A stretch of DNA of 64,000 bases from Actinocrispum wychmicini (GCF_004345645.1 NZ_SLWS01000007.1:1-64000); one strand, 5' to 3'. Shown: positions 8,327 to 17,325, counted from the stretch's first letter. Numbers and translations: made by a program. The notes: a model not told the origin generated them from the letters alone.

Positions 8327-9763
8327 TCAGTCGTTGAGGAAGTGGTCCAGTGCGTCGCGGCCGACGTGGCCACGTTCGCGGTTCTGGACGGAGTGTGCGG
8401 CACCCTTGACGGTGACGAGTGTTCCGTGGGGCGCCAGGGCTACTTCTAGGCGGGCCCATTCGATGGGGGTGGACAGGTCGTGGTCGCCGTTGAGGAGCAG
8501 GACGGGGACGTTCGGGAGTTTCTCGGCGGGGTTCGGGGTGGTGCGGCCGGTTGGCCAGGGCAGGCAGGACTGGATGAAGCCTTGGGAGATGGCGATGTTC
8601 GGGGTGTAGGGCCAGACATCGCTCTGGTTGAGGGAATTCTTGGTCACGTCGAGTAGGAATGGACGTACCGGCCGTGGGGTGGCGGAGCTGCCCCAGGGGA
8701 ACCGCATGTCCGTGCACAGGGTGGCGGCGTGCAGGCCGGCGCTGAACTCTGTGACCGGGTCGCCGCCGGAGGGAAGGTTGGTCACCAGTGCGTTCAGCCG
8801 GGCCGGGTCGCCGTTGCGGGCGGTGTGCAGCGCGCCGATCAGGTCGCCGCCGCCTGGTGGCAGATCGGCTGGGTTCGGGTCGCGGTAGGTGGGATCCACG
8901 AACTCGTAGCTCACGATCATGTCGAGGATGTGCACGCCGTCCGCAGTGCTTCGGTCGCGGATGACCTGTGCCAGATCGTCGGCTGGGTCGAAACCGCAGG
9001 TGGGTGGCGCCGCGCATGCGTCTCGCAACACTGTGGCCTCGGCCCGCATTGCCGACAGGTACAGCGAATCGGCGGCGGTGAAGTGGTGCGGGACCACTGA
9101 GTCGAGCACGACCGAGCGCACGTTGTGGGGATGTGCGATGGCGTATCGTTCGGCCACGAACGAGCCGTAGGACGTTCCGTCCACTGTGATCTTGTCGGCG
9201 CCGAGCGCCTGGCGGAGCATGTCCAGGTCCGCGACCGTCTGATCGGTGCCGTAGAGGCCGGCTTTGTCGCCGAGGACGCCGGCGCATTCGCCGACCGCGT
9301 CCGGAGTGGGTGTGACAATGTCCGAGCTGCCCATCTGGGCTTGGAGTTTCGGGCAGGTGATCGCGCCGAACTCGCCGGTGCCGCGCTGGTCGATCATGGC
9401 GAACCGGTAGTTCTTGGCGATCTCCGGCAGACGGTCGTGGGTGATGTGGGTGATGAATGGCGCGCCCGGCTGGCCGGGGCCGCCGGAAAGGAAGAACAGC
9501 ACACCCTTGCGCGCGTCGGTGTTGTCGGCCACCGCGACCTGCAGCTTCAACGATCCCGGCCGAGTGCCCCGATGGTCGAGCGGCACGGTCAACGTCGAAC
9601 AGGTGAAACCAGGCTGGCCCGCGCACGGATGGGAGTCAGTCAGTCCAGGACGTGTCCCCCGCGGTGCGGCGACCGCGGTGGCGCCACCACACAGGCCCAC
9701 GATCGTTGCCACGGCGAGGGTTCTCAGTAAGGGGGTGCGAATACGTCCTTTATGGCCGTTCAT
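8327..9763 (-). CDS. Secreted TAP-like peptidase (alpha/beta hydrolase, S33)
   Basis: Translation from ATG 9763 gives 478 aa with an AAGGAG site upstream; the ATG overlaps the lysK stop (ATGA), so the genes are translationally coupled. Residues ~8-33 form a signal peptide ending ATAVAA. The fold shows FFLSGGPGQPG (oxyanion region), DQRGTGEFG, nucleophile Ser198 in DGTSYGS, an acid in LLLNGDHDLSTP and the His in VKGAAHSVQN. This is the layout of Streptomyces tripeptidyl-aminopeptidase-like exoproteases. A secreted peptidase at the end of an amino-acid biosynthesis operon is unusual. It may trim an exported precursor or degrade the product for self-protection. Function in the pathway is inferred. 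Confidence 0.85.
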   Translation of the reverse strand: MNGHKGRIRTPLLRTLAVATIVGLCGGATAVAAPRGTRPGLTDSHPCAGQPGFTCSTLTVPLDHRGTRPGSLKLQVAVADNTDARKGVLFFLSGGPGQPGAPFITHITHDRLPEIAKNYRFAMIDQRGTGEFGAITCPKLQAQMGSSDIVTPTPDAVGECAGVLGDKAGLYGTDQTVADLDMLRQALGADKITVDGTSYGSFVAERYAIAHPHNVRSVVLDSVVPHHFTAADSLYLSAMRAEATVLRDACAAPPTCGFDPADDLAQVIRDRSTADGVHILDMIVSYEFVDPTYRDPNPADLPPGGGDLIGALHTARNGDPARLNALVTNLPSGGDPVTEFSAGLHAATLCTDMRFPWGSSATPRPVRPFLLDVTKNSLNQSDVWPYTPNIAISQGFIQSCLPWPTGRTTPNPAEKLPNVPVLLLNGDHDLSTPIEWARLEVALAPHGTLVTVKGAAHSVQNRERGHVGRDALDHFLND

Positions 9764-10869
9764 GTCAACTCCTTCATGGGCAGAACTCTGATGTGGCGTG
9801 CGGGTCTGGAAGGCCGCCACGCCGTCGCGATGTCCTCCAACGCGGCCGACAGCACAGCGATGCCGTGCAGGTACTCCGCGATCACGATGTGCTCGTCGTC
9901 GGCATGGTCGAGAGTGCTGTCGCCAGGCCCGTAGGCCGCCATGGGCACGTCCCAGACCTCCGCGAGAGTGTTCATGTCCGACGTCGCGGTCTTGACCTTC
10001 ATGGTCGGTTCGCCGTCCTGGGCACGGATCGCGGCGGTCAACGCGCGCACCACCGGATCCGACCGGCCCGACCGGCAGGCTGCGACCGCGTTCACCACAG
10101 CCAATTCTCCCTTGGTGACACGGTCGCCGAGCCGTGCGAGGAAGGCGTCGGTGCTGAAGCCGACGGGGGTGCGGATGCTGAACTCGGCTTCGGCGACAGT
10201 GGTGTCCCCCGTGATCGAACAGAGCGTGGCGCCGGGACGGTCGAAGGCGCCGTGGCCCGCGTCCGGACCTAGTTCGTCCAGCAGTGCCGTCCAGGCCGCC
10301 ACCGCCGACTCGGACGCCTTCTCCACCGGGTTGCTCGGATGCGTCGGCGGGCAGGTCACCCGGTAGCTCAGGTCCAGCTTTCCCTTGTAGCCCAGCACGA
10401 CCGACGACCAGCCGCTGGGTTCGCCGACGATCACGGCGTCCGGTCGCGCATGGGTGGCCCGGATCTCCATCGCGCCTCGGGACTTCGGGGTCTCCTCCTC
10501 GACCGCGCCGACCACGACGATCCGCCCGCGGAACCGGCTCGTTCCCAGGGCGGCACAGATCATGGCCGCCAGCGACCCTTTCGCGTCGACCGCGCCACGG
10601 CCGTAGAGACGCCCGTCCCGGGAAAACACCGGCAGGTCTCCGGGCACGGTGTCCAGGTGGCTGATCAGCATCACCGTGGGTCCGTCGCCGTTCTCGACGC
10701 TCGCGACCAGATTGCCCACGCGGTCGATGTGCGCGGCCATCCCCAGCTTCCGCACGACATCCACCAGGTACGCGGCAAGTTCGGCCTCGTGGTACGACGG
10801 GGACGGGATCTCAAGCGCACCGCGCAACAGACCGACCGCCGTGGTCTCGTCCACCGGTCCTCGTGTCAT
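9760..10869 (-). CDS. lysK: LysK-type [LysW]-aminoacyl hydrolase
   Basis: A 369-aa M20-family metallopeptidase of the ArgE/DapE/LysK type. Visible metal and catalytic sites: HLDTVPG (His71, Asp73), GRGAVDAKGS (Asp95), the acidic GAVEEETPKS (Glu124-126) and IVGEPSGW. In AmCP pathways LysK cleaves the isopeptide bond between the LysW C-terminal Glu and the finished amino acid, so it should release the free diamino acid here. ATG 10869 overlaps the lysZ stop by four bases and the stop overlaps the peptidase start, placing it inside one operon. A primary-metabolism lysine or arginine role is unlikely given the neighbours. Confidence 0.85.
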   Translation of the reverse strand: MTRGPVDETTAVGLLRGALEIPSPSYHEAELAAYLVDVVRKLGMAAHIDRVGNLVASVENGDGPTVMLISHLDTVPGDLPVFSRDGRLYGRGAVDAKGSLAAMICAALGTSRFRGRIVVVGAVEEETPKSRGAMEIRATHARPDAVIVGEPSGWSSVVLGYKGKLDLSYRVTCPPTHPSNPVEKASESAVAAWTALLDELGPDAGHGAFDRPGATLCSITGDTTVAEAEFSIRTPVGFSTDAFLARLGDRVTKGELAVVNAVAACRSGRSDPVVRALTAAIRAQDGEPTMKVKTATSDMNTLAEVWDVPMAAYGPGDSTLDHADDEHIVIAEYLHGIAVLSAALEDIATAWRPSRPARHIRVLPMKELT

Positions 10870-11705
10870 CGAGCCGCCTCCACCCGCTGCTGGGAGATCC
10901 TGATCTCGGTCGCGGCGCCGGACAATGCCGCCTGAACTGGTCGCGGCACGCGCCCGTCTCCGACCACGACATTCGGCACGCCACCCAGCAACGCCTCGCG
11001 GGCAGCGACGAGCTTGGTGCCCATACCGCCGCCGGTGATCGGTGGCGAACCGGTCTCGGGCACCTCGCATACCGTCAGCACCGAGTCCTCGTCGGCGCTG
11101 TCCGCGAGTACTCCGGGCGCCCCGGTGAGCAGCACCAGAGCCGCCGCGTCCAAGGCGGCGGCGATCGCGGCCGCGGCCCGGTCGGCGTCGACGTTGACCG
11201 GTGCGTTGTCCTCGGCCAACGCGGGCGGCGACACGACGGGCACGATCCCGGTCGCCAGCAACGTCGTCAGCACATCCGTGCTGACCGAAGCAATGCGTCC
11301 ACTGTGGTCATCACGGATGATGGTCAGCCGGCCGTCGATCACCGCGCGATGAGCCGTCTTCCGGCGGGCGCGCAACAAGCCCGCGTCCAGACCGGTCAGG
11401 CCGACCGCGCGCACACCCGCTGCGGCCAGCTTGACTACCAGCCGCGGTTTGACCGCGCCGGCCAAGGCGAGCTGCACCACTTCGAGCATCGCGGCGTCGG
11501 TGTGCCGAGTGCTGACCCCGTCCGGTGCGACCAAGCGCGTGCTCGGCACCCGCAGTCGCGTCGCGAGCGCATCGATATCGGCCGACCCGCCATGGACCAG
11601 CACCACCGGTACGCCCGTGCCGGCTAGCGCGGCAACGTCCGAGCACACGTACTGCAGGTCGACCGCGGCATTTCCGCCGCACTTGACCACGACCACCCTG
11701 CGCAT
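10866..11705 (-). CDS. lysZ: LysZ-type [LysW]-glutamate/aminoadipate kinase
   Basis: A 279-aa amino acid kinase of the ArgB/LysZ family. The nucleotide-binding start VVVVKCGGNAAVD (Lys8), the substrate loop VLVHGGSADID, the PVNVDADRAAAAIA block and the C-terminal PPITGGGMGTKL are all present. It would phosphorylate the side-chain carboxylate of LysW-gamma-glutamate to an acyl phosphate for LysY. It starts 12 bases after the lysY stop and overlaps lysK by ATGA. The assignment to the carrier-protein version rather than ArgB rests on the adjacent lysX/lysY and distal lysW. Confidence 0.85.
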   Translation of the reverse strand: MRRVVVVKCGGNAAVDLQYVCSDVAALAGTGVPVVLVHGGSADIDALATRLRVPSTRLVAPDGVSTRHTDAAMLEVVQLALAGAVKPRLVVKLAAAGVRAVGLTGLDAGLLRARRKTAHRAVIDGRLTIIRDDHSGRIASVSTDVLTTLLATGIVPVVSPPALAEDNAPVNVDADRAAAAIAAALDAAALVLLTGAPGVLADSADEDSVLTVCEVPETGSPPITGGGMGTKLVAAREALLGGVPNVVVGDGRVPRPVQAALSGAATEIRISQQRVEAAR

Positions 11706-11717
11706 ACCGGATCCTCC

Positions 11718-12737
11718 TCAGACGGGGTGCAGGCCGGGGAATTCCAGGCCGAGCCGCTCCGGCCAGCCCTGCCGGACGTTCATGGCCTGCACCGCACCGC
11801 CGGCTCCGCCTTTGACCAGGTTGTCCAACGCGCCGACGAGCAGCGCACGCGACCCGTCGACGGCGAACCCGACATCGCAGAAGTTCGAGCCGACCAGGAT
11901 CTTCGGCTCCGGAAGGCGATAGTGCCCACGGCGTTGCGCCACCACCCGGACGAACGGTTCGTCCGTGTAATGCCGCTGATAGCAGGCTCGGACCGCACGC
12001 TCGTCGACGCCGTCGGCCAGACGTACCCGACACAACACCTGTACGCCGCGCACCGCGTCGATCCCAGTGGCGGTCATCCGGACAGGCATGCCCGTAGCCT
12101 GGCTGATCTCCGCCTCATGCCGATGGCCGTACGGCGCGTACACCCGCAGTACGCCACTGCGTTCGGCGTGCAGATTCCCTTGCACCGCGGACGTTCCGGA
12201 CCCGCTGGAGCCGGTTCGCGCGTCTACCGAGACCTCGCCGGTGATCAGCCCGTCGACGGCAAGCGGCCACACGGCGAGGATCGCTGCGGTCGCCATGCAG
12301 CCCGGCACACTGATCCGGTCGGCGCCGCGCAACTCCTCCCGGTGGCTCTCCGGAAGACCACGGACGAACGTGCCGAGCTGGTCGGGAGCCGAGTGCGGCA
12401 CGCCATAGTAGCGCTCGAACACCTCGGGGTCGGCCAGCCGGAAGTCGCCGGTGAGGTCGACCAGCAGCTTGGCCAGCTGCGCGTAGTGCGCCAGCCGACC
12501 CATGCTTTCCTTGTGCGGCACGGCAAGGAAGAGCACATCGTACTGGTCGAGTCGCTCGGGCGGGATGAACACGAGGTCCGTGAGCGACCGCAGGTTCGGG
12601 TGCACGCCGTCGACACGCTTGCCCGCCAGCCGGGTCGAGGTGGCCGCGGCCACCTCGACCTCGGGATGGCCGAGCAGCAGCCGCAGCAGCTCGCCGCCGA
12701 TGTAGCCGGACGCGCCGACGATCGCCGCCCGGCTCAT
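11718..12737 (-). CDS. lysY: LysY-type [LysW]-acyl phosphate reductase
   Basis: 339 aa, ArgC/LysY family. The NADPH-binding start AAIVGASGYIGGELLRLLLG, catalytic Cys147 in RISVPGCMATAA and the His region YGHRHEAEI are present. It reduces the LysW-linked acyl phosphate to a semialdehyde, which in DADH-type pathways is the acceptor for transketolase. ATG 12737 overlaps the lysX stop (12734-12736). A longer upstream reading is rejected because it would overlap lysX throughout. Confidence 0.87.
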   Translation of the reverse strand: MSRAAIVGASGYIGGELLRLLLGHPEVEVAAATSTRLAGKRVDGVHPNLRSLTDLVFIPPERLDQYDVLFLAVPHKESMGRLAHYAQLAKLLVDLTGDFRLADPEVFERYYGVPHSAPDQLGTFVRGLPESHREELRGADRISVPGCMATAAILAVWPLAVDGLITGEVSVDARTGSSGSGTSAVQGNLHAERSGVLRVYAPYGHRHEAEISQATGMPVRMTATGIDAVRGVQVLCRVRLADGVDERAVRACYQRHYTDEPFVRVVAQRRGHYRLPEPKILVGSNFCDVGFAVDGSRALLVGALDNLVKGGAGGAVQAMNVRQGWPERLGLEFPGLHPV

Positions 12738-13585
12738 CCGTCCGCCCTGGCCAGCAGGTAGTCGACCAGCTGCCCGGCCACGTCGACCCGGTCGCCCAGG
12801 GCGTGTTGCAGGCCGCTGAACTCCAGGCCGTGGTTGACCTCCAGGATGAGCAGGCCGCCGTCGGTGTCCTCGATCACGTCGACACCGGCGATGTCCGCCT
12901 GGACAGCGCCCGCCGCCGCGACCGCGAGCTTGCTCAACTCCGCGGTGAGTTCGCAGTACTCCGTGGCCGCGCCTCGGGAGACGTTGGTACGCCAGTGGTC
13001 CGCGCGGCGGTAGCCGGCGCCGACGGCCTCCCCGCCGAGCACCGCGACACGGATGTCCCGGCCGGGCTTGGCCACCATCTTCTGCGCGTATACCACGTGT
13101 GACTGAGGTCCGGGCAGGGCGGCAACGTACTCCAGCACCGTCTCCGCGACCGCTCGGTCGGGCACCGCTGACACGAGCCGGCCCCACGAGCCGACGAGCG
13201 GTTTGACCACCGCGGGGTAACCGATCTCGTCCAACGCGTCGAGCGCCGACTCCGGAGTGAGGGCGAGTGCTGTCGGTGGTACGGGCAGACCAGCCTCGGT
13301 GAGGGCCAACGTGGTGCGCCACTTGTCGCCGCACAGTTCAGTTGCCGCGGCGGTGTTGACCACTGCCATTCCGTGCGCTTCCAGCGTTCGAGCGGCGTAG
13401 AGGGCACGGGTGAACGAGATCTCGCGGTTGAGCACAAGCGTGCCGGTGTTGTCCGTGCGGTCCGGGAATCCCCAGAACCTCCGCGGGTCCACGTGCGTGA
13501 ACCGAACGCCACGCCGTTCCAACGTCTCGAAGATCCGCAGTTCGTCGGCTCGCAGCCGGGATGCCAGCACGATCAGCCTGGTCAT
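12734..13585 (-). CDS. lysX: LysX-type ATP-grasp LysW-glutamate ligase
   Basis: 283 aa, RimK/LysX ATP-grasp fold. The central domain has GYPAVVKPLVGSWGRLVSAV, the hinge YAQKMVAKPGRDIRVAVLGG and the metal/active-site end ILEVNHGLEFSGLQHA. The NHGLEF motif is close to the LysX/ArgX signature that selects the amino group of aminoadipate or glutamate. The enzyme would ligate glutamate through its alpha-amino group to the C-terminal Glu of LysW. ATG 13585 overlaps the aminotransferase stop. Confidence 0.87.
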   Translation of the reverse strand: MTRLIVLASRLRADELRIFETLERRGVRFTHVDPRRFWGFPDRTDNTGTLVLNREISFTRALYAARTLEAHGMAVVNTAAATELCGDKWRTTLALTEAGLPVPPTALALTPESALDALDEIGYPAVVKPLVGSWGRLVSAVPDRAVAETVLEYVAALPGPQSHVVYAQKMVAKPGRDIRVAVLGGEAVGAGYRRADHWRTNVSRGAATEYCELTAELSKLAVAAAGAVQADIAGVDVIEDTDGGLLILEVNHGLEFSGLQHALGDRVDVAGQLVDYLLARADG

Positions 13586-14883
13586 GCCGCCGCCAGCCGT
13601 GCGACGACGTCGAGATGGGCCCAGACCTTCTCGAACCCGTCCGCGTAGCGGGCGAGTGCGCTGCCCGCGGCCGGGTTGAGGTGCCGTTTCTGGATCGTGA
13701 GCGAGTCGTCGAGGATCCGGCGCGTGACGGGGATGTCGGCGTCGGGCATCGGCGTTCCCGCCGCCCACGGATATCCCTTGCCGAAGCCGACCCGGTCGGT
13801 GAACACCCGCTGGTCTGGCAGCGGCATCAACTGGTAGCGCGAGACCGGAACGCCTTCCGCGCGTAGCAACCGGTGCAACGCCCGACGGAATGCCTCGGGC
13901 GTGAGGCCGGGCAGTCCGGCGGCGTCCGGGTCGAAGCGGAACCGGAGGATGTGCCAGGCATGCGTGCTGCCATCGGCCACCGTCGGCACCGTCAGGCCCG
14001 GCAATTCCGACAGGCGATCCAGGAATGTGGTCACGTTGCGCTCGCGGGCGGCCTGATAGCCGTCGAACCGGTCGAGTTGGGACGTGGTGAACGCGGCCTG
14101 CACGGAACTCAGCTTGTGGTTCCAGCCCAGGCGGTAGGAGATGTAGTCGCGGTCGCGACCGGGTTCGATGACCTCGCCGAACTCCCGTGCCATCCGGGCC
14201 TTGCCGGCCAGGTCCGCGTCGTCGGTGGTGAGAAGTCCGCCTTCGCCGCAGGTCGGCAGGTTCTTCGTGACCTGCAGGCTGAACGCGCCCATGGCGCCGA
14301 TCCCGCCGACTGGCCGGCCGTGGTATGTCGCGCCGTGTGCCTGCGCGGCGTCCTCCAGGACGGCCAAGCCGTGGCGATGGGCGATGTCGAGCAACGGGTC
14401 CATGTCGGCGGGGTGTCCGTGCAGGTGCACCGGGAGGATCGCGGTGGTGGCCGGTGTGATCGCCGCGGCCACGGCCGCCGGATCGAGGGTGAAGGTGACC
14501 GGGTCGACGTCGGCGAACACCGGGATCGCCATCTGGTGCACCGGGGCGAGTCCGCTGGCGATGAAGCTCAACGCCGGCACGATCACCTCGTCGCCAGGGC
14601 CGATTCCCATCGCGGCCAGGGCGACGGTGAGTGCTGTGGTGCCGTTGGAGGTGCCGACGCAGTACGCGGTCGCGCAGCGCTCCGCCCAGCGCTTCTCCAG
14701 GACCGTGACCGGGCTCTCGCCATCCACGTTGGACACCAACGGTCCGCCGTCGAGTGTTTGGAGCACAGCTGCTCTGTCCTCGTCGGTGATCACCGGCCAG
14801 ACGAGTGTGCGCAGTGGCCGCGGCACAGCCGGTTCACCGCCGAAGGCCGCGAGCGTGTCCTTCGACTTGGTCGGGGCGCTCAC
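13582..14883 (-). CDS. DegT/DnrJ/EryC1/StrS-family PLP aminotransferase
   Basis: 433 aa. The fold is shown by YCVGTSNGTTALTVALAA, GDEVIVPALSFIASG, the PLP-binding AVLEDAAQAHGATY and the Schiff-base Lys207 in FSLQVTKNLPTCGEGG. It starts at GTG 14883, which overlaps the upstream stop (GTGA). Canonical AmCP lysine/arginine pathways use a LysJ/ArgD-type enzyme, so this type is a pathway-specific replacement. The likely job is to aminate the ketol formed by transketolase on the LysW-bound chain, giving the 2,6-diamino skeleton. Amination of a sugar is a less likely alternative because no sugar genes are present. Confidence 0.85.
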   Translation of the reverse strand: MSAPTKSKDTLAAFGGEPAVPRPLRTLVWPVITDEDRAAVLQTLDGGPLVSNVDGESPVTVLEKRWAERCATAYCVGTSNGTTALTVALAAMGIGPGDEVIVPALSFIASGLAPVHQMAIPVFADVDPVTFTLDPAAVAAAITPATTAILPVHLHGHPADMDPLLDIAHRHGLAVLEDAAQAHGATYHGRPVGGIGAMGAFSLQVTKNLPTCGEGGLLTTDDADLAGKARMAREFGEVIEPGRDRDYISYRLGWNHKLSSVQAAFTTSQLDRFDGYQAARERNVTTFLDRLSELPGLTVPTVADGSTHAWHILRFRFDPDAAGLPGLTPEAFRRALHRLLRAEGVPVSRYQLMPLPDQRVFTDRVGFGKGYPWAAGTPMPDADIPVTRRILDDSLTIQKRHLNPAAGSALARYADGFEKVWAHLDVVARLAAA

Positions 14884-15899
14884 AGCGCACTCCGGGCTTC
14901 GGCGAGGCCGTCCACTGCGGACTCATAGGCCTGGCGGAGCGCGTTGGCGTGCCTGGCGAGTTCCTTCGCCGCGGCTTCCGGCTCCGGATGGCCATGGGCC
15001 GCACAGACACGCAGTCCGGTCCACTTGTGCGCCACGGTCTCCACCAAGCGACCGGCCTCACGTACCGCGGGAACGTCCTCCCGCAAGCCCCAGGTGCGCA
15101 GCAGTTCGCCGTGCAGCCCGGACTGGGCCTGCATCCCCCAGCCGAACGGATAGACGTCCCGGACCGTGGCCGAATCGGCGGTCTCGGCGGCCTTGAGCAC
15201 CTCGTCCAAGAACTCCCCCAGGCCGGCCAGTCCGGTGCGGTCACCGTGGCTCGGCCCATGGAACAGTTCGAGGCTGTGGTCGAGTGCCTTGGCCAGCAGG
15301 GCGCGGTCCAGCGTGGGGAATTCCGCGCCGACGTCGACTGTGAGGTAGCGCCGGTCGATGCGTGAGTCGCTGAAGAACGCGTCCTGCACGTCGGTCGGGT
15401 TGGCGGAGCTCCACGAACGCAGGAAGTCGGCGACCGGGATGGGACCGGCGAAGTCGGGCGGCATCGCGTCGGACACGTGCACGTTGTGCTCGTCGATGCC
15501 GTACACCACGAGCAGGTGCGCGGCGTGGACGTCGCCGAACGCCGGCCGGAAGGGCAGGTGGAAGTTGTCCACGGCGGCGATCACCAACCGGCCACGGGAT
15601 AGTTCGTCGGCGAGCGCGTCGAGTGGCCGGTCGAGTTCGTCGGCCTGGTGCCAGGCCGAACTGACCGGGTGGTGCGGTGCGAGGCTGGCGGCGAGGTCGC
15701 CGGGTGTCGCGCAGGGGTAGTAGAACTCCTCTGACCGGACGTCACCCGGCTTGTGCCGGAACTCCCAGTGCAGGCCGAGGACGTCAAGCGGATCGTGTCC
15801 TGCGTGCCGCAGGACCGAGCCGAACGTGGCCTGCAGGCAGCTGATCACGTCGCGGCACCACAGCTCCACCACGGGCAGGGCGGACGGACTGGCTGTCAT
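14880..15899 (-). CDS. Putative large subunit of an aziridine-forming complex (AziU3/Vzb-like candidate)
   Basis: 339 aa from ATG 15899 (overlapping the upstream stop). The N-terminal half looks like a BtrH_N / papain-like C39 fold: RDVISCLQATFGSVLRHAGH, then VIAAVDNFHLPFRP and FGDVHAAHLLVVYGIDEH. The second half is helical (LFHGPSHGDRTGLAGLGEF, VYPFGWGMQAQSGLHGE). It is translationally coupled to the 190-aa gene before it. This size, pairing and setting next to AmCP, sulfotransferase and PAPS genes match Vzb10/11 and AziU3/U2, which close an aziridine by sulfate elimination. The assignment is from context; I cannot align the sequences. It could instead be an acyl-transfer enzyme of the BtrH type. 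Confidence 0.6.
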   Translation of the reverse strand: MTASPSALPVVELWCRDVISCLQATFGSVLRHAGHDPLDVLGLHWEFRHKPGDVRSEEFYYPCATPGDLAASLAPHHPVSSAWHQADELDRPLDALADELSRGRLVIAAVDNFHLPFRPAFGDVHAAHLLVVYGIDEHNVHVSDAMPPDFAGPIPVADFLRSWSSANPTDVQDAFFSDSRIDRRYLTVDVGAEFPTLDRALLAKALDHSLELFHGPSHGDRTGLAGLGEFLDEVLKAAETADSATVRDVYPFGWGMQAQSGLHGELLRTWGLREDVPAVREAGRLVETVAHKWTGLRVCAAHGHPEPEAAAKELARHANALRQAYESAVDGLAEARSAL

Positions 15900-16468
15900 G
15901 TCGACTCCTGTAGCGTCAGCGCGAAGATGTGCAGCGCACGGTTGTTCGGCAGTCGCAGGCCGGTGAGCGTCGCGTCGCGGGTGACCGGGACACGTTGGCT
16001 CCACAGCATCGCCTCCACCCGGGGCTGCACGTGGTGCGGGTAGTGCATCACCGGCGTGCGGTAGGCGAGGGTCTCGCCGAAGCACGCGGGCGCCGCCCAG
16101 AAGTCGGACACCCGGATGGCTTCGAAGTCCACCTGGCCGTCCGCGAAGTGCAGGGCCACGGTGTCCTCCACGCGCCGCTCGGCCGAGGCCAGCAGCCGGA
16201 TCCAGTCGAAATGGCCGGGCGGCAGCGTGACGAACTGCCCCGCGCAGCGCGCGTTGTCGCCCGCCGAGGTGGCCGGCGGGAAGTCGAAGGGCACGCCGCC
16301 GACGGTGACCCGCTCGCCAGGCCGCGGCAGGTGCTCGGCGGGAAACGAGTTGCGCCAGACGTTGAACCGGCCGTCGCCCTTGTCATCCACAGTGGACATC
16401 GAGCGGTTGTTCCAGTGCTCGGTGATTTCCACCGGCCGGAACGTGTTCGCTGTCGTTGAAACGCTCAC
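15896..16468 (-). CDS. Putative small subunit of an aziridine-forming complex (AziU2-like candidate)
   Basis: About 190 aa from GTG 16468; an in-frame ATG at 16504 is the alternative, and neither has a strong ribosome site. The sequence is beta-rich, like a jelly-roll or carbohydrate-binding sandwich: VTVGGVPFDFPP, CAGQFVTLPPGHFDWIRLLA, EDTVALHFADGQVDFEAIRV, and RLPNNRALHIFALTL at the end. No catalytic motif is evident. It is the first gene of the minus-strand operon and is coupled by ATGA to the larger partner. Proposed to form a heterodimer with it; inferred from genomic context only. Confidence 0.55.
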   Translation of the reverse strand: MSVSTTANTFRPVEITEHWNNRSMSTVDDKGDGRFNVWRNSFPAEHLPRPGERVTVGGVPFDFPPATSAGDNARCAGQFVTLPPGHFDWIRLLASAERRVEDTVALHFADGQVDFEAIRVSDFWAAPACFGETLAYRTPVMHYPHHVQPRVEAMLWSQRVPVTRDATLTGLRLPNNRALHIFALTLQEST

Positions 16469-16575
16469 GCGGCCAACGCTAGGCGCCGGCTCACAGTGCC
16501 ACATCCACTCACCATTGAGCGGACGTCATCACTGTGACTACCCCGAACCGGCCGCGTTTCTTCTACGGTGGAGTC

Positions 16576-17325
16576 ATGACGCCTCCACTGCTGGCACTCT
16601 GGAGCGCGCCGCGTTCGCGGTCGACCGCGTTCCTGCGGATGATGACCGAACGCGGCGACTACACGGTCGTGCATGAACCCTTCTCACACGTGGTCGATTT
16701 CGGTGTCACCACCGTCGGCGACCGCGAGGTGCGCACCGAGGCCGACCTGACCGCCGCGCTACGCGCACTGTCGGCGCAGGAGCCGGTGTTCTTCAAAGAC
16801 ACCACGGACTTCCACTACCCCGGCCTGTTGGCCGACCGCCAGTTCCTGGCCGAGGCCACGCACACCTTCATCATCCGCCACCCCAGCGAGGCCATCGCGT
16901 CCCATTTCGCGTTGAACGCCCAGTTGCAGCGGGACGAGATTGGGTTCGCACGGCTGGCCGAGATCCACGACGCCGTGGTGGCGACCGGGGCCGAGCCGGT
17001 CGTGGTCGATTCCGACGACCTGGTGGCCCGGCCTGTCGAGACCGTCCGACAGTACTGTGCGTTGGTGGGCATCCCGTTCCGGCCCGAGGCGCTGTCGTGG
17101 GCGCCGGGGATCCGGTCCGAGTGGGAGAAGACCCGGCCGTGGCACGAGAACACGGGCCGTACCAACGGGTTCACTCGGACCGAGTCGACCTACCAGGCCA
17201 CGACGGAGAACCATCCGCTGCTCGCCGACTACCTGCGGTACCACCTTCCGTTCTACGAGAAGTTGCGCGCCCGGCGGATGACAGTGCCGGCGGTGGATCC
17301 GCTACCATCCAGCGATCGTGGATGA
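16576..17325 (+). CDS. PAPS-dependent sulfotransferase
   Basis: About 249 aa from ATG 16576 (GGTGGAG lies just upstream; GTG 16534 is an alternative). The N-terminal ALWSAPRSRSTAFLRMM is the 5'-phosphosulfate-binding loop of the sulfotransferase family. Further on are FFKDTTDFHYPGL, THTFIIRHPSEAIASHF (3'-phosphate side) and the C-terminal half of a PLN family fold. With CysD, CysN and CysC encoded nearby, PAPS is locally supplied. The likely substrate is a hydroxyl of the LysW-bound diamino dihydroxy acid, so sulfate can act as leaving group for aziridine closure. Its stop overlaps the next gene by eight bases. Confidence 0.82.
   Translation: MTPPLLALWSAPRSRSTAFLRMMTERGDYTVVHEPFSHVVDFGVTTVGDREVRTEADLTAALRALSAQEPVFFKDTTDFHYPGLLADRQFLAEATHTFIIRHPSEAIASHFALNAQLQRDEIGFARLAEIHDAVVATGAEPVVVDSDDLVARPVETVRQYCALVGIPFRPEALSWAPGIRSEWEKTRPWHENTGRTNGFTRTESTYQATTENHPLLADYLRYHLPFYEKLRARRMTVPAVDPLPSSDRG

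Noticed and set aside
9760..11070. N-terminal extension of the LysK frame to 11070
   Set aside because: The extra 67 residues are an out-of-frame reading of lysZ; the ATG at 10869 overlaps the lysZ stop as elsewhere in the operon.
10866..13585. lysXYZ read as housekeeping arginine genes (argB/argC)
   Set aside because: A LysX-type ligase, a LysW carrier with the EDWGE end and LysK are present, while argD, argF, argG and argJ are absent.
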